NCBI GenBank assembly: GCA_027294925.1
Contig: JAPULM010000333.1
Coordinates: 1 to 7,452 of the forward strand
Reading direction: 5' to 3'
From: a bacterium
Lineage (GTDB): Bacteria; Tectomicrobia; Entotheonellia; Entotheonellales; Entotheonellaceae
Length of the DNA stretch: 7,452 bases
Each line of letters starts with the position of its first letter. Within the stretch, counting starts at the first letter, position 1. This document shows, one piece after another, positions 5,817 through 7,452 of the stretch. The notes under the pieces are model-generated. The model did no database searches, was not told where the DNA came from, and was given only the letters and a program-made list of their open reading frames with translations. Both the position numbers and the translations under genes were made by a program.

Positions 5817-7004
5817 TTAGATGGCGCCATCGTTTTCCAAAGCGGTGATCTCATCTTTGTCATAGCCGAGTTCAGTCAAGACAGCTTCATTGTCCTGTCC
5901 CAGCTCCGGCGCCGAGCACCGCAGGGGATTGCGTTTACCATTGAAGCTGACCGGATGTCCTAAAATGGTCAGTACGCCCAACTCTGGGGAATTGACCTTT
6001 TGAGCCATCTCTAGAAACTGCACCTGCTCATCGGCAAAGGTTTTGTCGATCGAGTTGATCGGCCCGCAGGGCACGCCTGCTTCATTAAGCAGTTTAACCC
6101 ATTCCTCGCTCGGCCTTTGCTTAGTGATCGCGTTGATCGTCTCGTTCATCACTTCACGATTGGCATAGCGGGCTGTCGAGGAGGAAAATCGCTCATCCGT
6201 GATCAAATCCTCACGCTCAAAAGCACCACAGAGTCGCCGGTAGAGGTCTTCCCCACTGGCCGCAATATTAATATAACCATTCTGGGTCTCAAAGGCATTG
6301 GTGGGAATGCCTGTCGGGTGGTTATTACCGGCCTGTGGCGCCACTTCGCCAGCCATGGTCCAACGCGAGCCCTGGAAATCGAGCATTGAAATCATCGCTT
6401 CCAGCAGTGAAGTGGAAACCCACTTGCCAACGCCAGTCGTCTCACGTTCATACATCGCGATGAGAATACCTTGAGCCAGGAAAATGCCGGCGCACAGGTC
6501 TGAAATAGGAATGCCCACCCGCACCGGGCCTTGACCCGGCAGTCCGGTAATCGACATCAAACCACCCAGGCCCTGGGCAATCTGATCCACCCCCGGACGG
6601 TCGCGGTAGGGGCCTGCCTGACCGAAGCCGGAAATGCTGCCGTAAATGATGCGTGGGTTAATCGCCTTGATGGTGTCGTAGTCGATGCCCAGCCGGTGCT
6701 TCACATCAGCCCGATAGTTTTCGACAATCACATCCGCATCTTTGGCCAATGTTTTAAAAATCTCAACCCCCTTGGGGTGTTTGAGATTCAAAGACATCGA
6801 CCGTTTGTTGCGGTGCAGGTTCTGAAAATCAAAGCCGTGACGATTGCCCCCCATGCCGTCACCAGCGCGCCCGCCAGGCATTTCGATCTTAATGGCATCA
6901 GCGCCCCAGTCGACGAGCTGCCGCACGCAAGTCGGACCGGCTCGCGCGCGGGTCAGATCAAGAACTTTAATTTTCGATAAAGGAAAATGTCCGTCACCTG
7001 TCAT
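5817..7004 (-). CDS. CaiB/BaiF family (class III) CoA-transferase
   Basis: Complete 395-residue protein, typical for the family. It opens with LSKIKVLDLTRARAGP (9-24), the usual family start, followed by DWGADAIKIEMPGG (32-45), NLHRNKRSMSLNLKHPKG (62-79), VIVENYRADV (92-101), YGSISGFGQAGPYRDRPGVD (121-140) and GIPISDLCAG (164-173). D169 is the expected nucleophile, matching the conserved Asp of formyl-CoA transferase. The tail has GVPCGPIN (310-317) and LGHPVSF (348-354). Enzymes of this family move CoA between carboxylic acids through acyl-aspartyl and aspartyl-CoA intermediates, in the cytoplasm. The substrate cannot be assigned: members act on formyl/oxalyl, succinyl, carnitinyl and aromatic acids. 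ATG 7004 has AAGGGA (7014-7019) 9 nt upstream. It ends with TAA, 165 bp before the PilZ-like gene, so it is probably transcribed on its own. Confidence 0.95.
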   Translation of the reverse strand: MTGDGHFPLSKIKVLDLTRARAGPTCVRQLVDWGADAIKIEMPGGRAGDGMGGNRHGFDFQNLHRNKRSMSLNLKHPKGVEIFKTLAKDADVIVENYRADVKHRLGIDYDTIKAINPRIIYGSISGFGQAGPYRDRPGVDQIAQGLGGLMSITGLPGQGPVRVGIPISDLCAGIFLAQGILIAMYERETTGVGKWVSTSLLEAMISMLDFQGSRWTMAGEVAPQAGNNHPTGIPTNAFETQNGYINIAASGEDLYRRLCGAFEREDLITDERFSSSTARYANREVMNETINAITKQRPSEEWVKLLNEAGVPCGPINSIDKTFADEQVQFLEMAQKVNSPELGVLTILGHPVSFNGKRNPLRCSAPELGQDNEAVLTELGYDKDEITALENDGAI

Positions 7005-7344
7005 AACGTTCTGTCCCTTCGATGGTGAGATGGCACCTTACACCGATACAAATCTTCACATTTCCCCGATCGATCACATCACACGTCTACCGGGAAACAA
7101 CGCAGTATATTAAGCGGGTATTGTGTCATAACTTAGCGTATGACGCCAGCGCAAAGAATAAAGCAAGCGGATTTAGGCGCGGATACGCCCGTACTGCCGG
7201 GGAAAATCATCGACCTTAGGCGCTTTGCAAAAATAATCTTCCCGTATAGCGCAGGATGTTTGGGCAGCGGCTGTGCAAACAGACGAGCAAGACCAGGAGA
7301 TTCTTTGCAGGAAATCGACTTAATACCAGTGGACGCATTTTGCC
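7005..7344. other. Intergenic region upstream of the CoA-transferase gene
   Basis: 340 bp without a credible gene. The plus-strand frames here have no ribosome site and no recognisable content. The left part should hold the CoA-transferase promoter; the right part follows the stop of the partial minus-strand gene, and no clear terminator is visible. A GATCGATC palindrome lies at 7068-7075. Confidence 0.55.
7104..7131 (-). promoter_or_regulatory. Candidate promoter of the CoA-transferase gene
   Basis: Minus-strand -10 TATACT (7109-7104, 5 of 6) with a weak -35 TTATGA (7131-7126, 3 of 6) at 16-bp spacing. It would give a leader of about 90 nt. The -10 is good; the -35 is poor. Confidence 0.3.
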
Positions 7345-7452
7345 TCAGACAGTTGTTGATGCCTGACCGCTCAACAGCTCGACCTGTTCGCTGTAATTGC
7401 CCCGGTAATGGGCATAGTAGCGGGCATGGGCGGCGCGGGAGGCTGCGTCAAA
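7345..7452 (-). CDS. C-terminal end of an unidentified gene (runs off right edge)
   Basis: The minus strand is open from the window edge for 35 codons to TGA (7347-7345), ending in residues such as ARYYAHYRGNYSEQVELL then SGQASTTV. Third codon positions are mostly G/C, as in the neighbours, and the composition is protein-like. I do not recognise the family from so short a tail. If real, it uses TGA as an ordinary stop, unlike the TGA inside the sulfurtransferase gene. The following 340 bp separate it from the CoA-transferase gene. Confidence 0.5.
   Translation of the reverse strand, partial: FDAASRAAHARYYAHYRGNYSEQVELLSGQASTTV

Noticed and set aside
5682..5963. Plus-strand open frame of 93 codons spanning the gap and the CoA-transferase 3' end
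   Set aside because: Mostly antisense to the CoA-transferase; no homology signal or Shine-Dalgarno site.
6531..6980. Plus-strand open frame of 149 codons
   Set aside because: Antisense to the CoA-transferase gene, whose own motifs are intact across this stretch.

Overview
The window looks like a chromosomal segment of a free-living or host-associated environmental bacterium. GC is moderately high by eye (roughly mid-50s percent), most genes have good AGGAG-type Shine-Dalgarno sites, and the gene set is catabolic: ATP-dependent hydantoinase/oxoprolinase subunits, a PuuE-like deacetylase, a two-domain rhodanese and a CaiB/BaiF CoA-transferase. A PilZ protein with tandem zinc ribbons is of a type I associate with Desulfobacterota-like and related uncultured lineages. 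I cannot name the organism. I see no phage, transposon, CRISPR, rRNA or tRNA.

Layout: (1) 1-2545, minus strand, a tightly coupled hyuA-hyuB pair; hyuB runs off the left edge. (2) 2546-2884, a 339-bp divergent intergenic region with a perfect hairpin and short direct repeats. (3) 2885-3763, plus strand, a PuuE/NodB-fold polysaccharide deacetylase-like hydrolase. (4) 3764-3892, a short convergent gap. (5) 3893-4759, minus strand, a two-domain sulfurtransferase interrupted in frame by TGA exactly at the catalytic cysteine position. (6) 4760-4991, its upstream region, with a candidate promoter and a cluster of TGCAAC boxes. (7) 4992-5651, minus strand, a zinc-ribbon/PilZ protein. (8) 5817-7004, minus strand, a CaiB/BaiF family CoA-transferase. 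(9) 7005-7344, intergenic with a candidate promoter. (10) 7345-7452, the probable C-terminal end of another minus-strand gene.

The main discovery is the rhodanese. A standard ORF caller ends it at 4049 with 236 residues and no catalytic Cys. Reading through the TGA gives a 288-residue protein of normal two-domain length whose next 52 codons encode the conserved active-site loop and the YDGSWAEW C-terminal signature. The TGA therefore replaces the catalytic Cys codon with no frameshift and no further stop. This is the classical signature of a selenocysteine enzyme, and a bacterial-SECIS-like hairpin can be drawn just downstream. A point nonsense mutation (TGC/TGT to TGA) or a sequencing error is the competing explanation.

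Functional links: HyuAB and the PuuE-like protein face each other across one regulatory region, and both families include enzymes that open hydantoin-type rings, so they may form a cyclic-amide catabolic locus. No sel genes or tRNA-Sec are visible here, so the selenoprotein call must be tested elsewhere in the genome.
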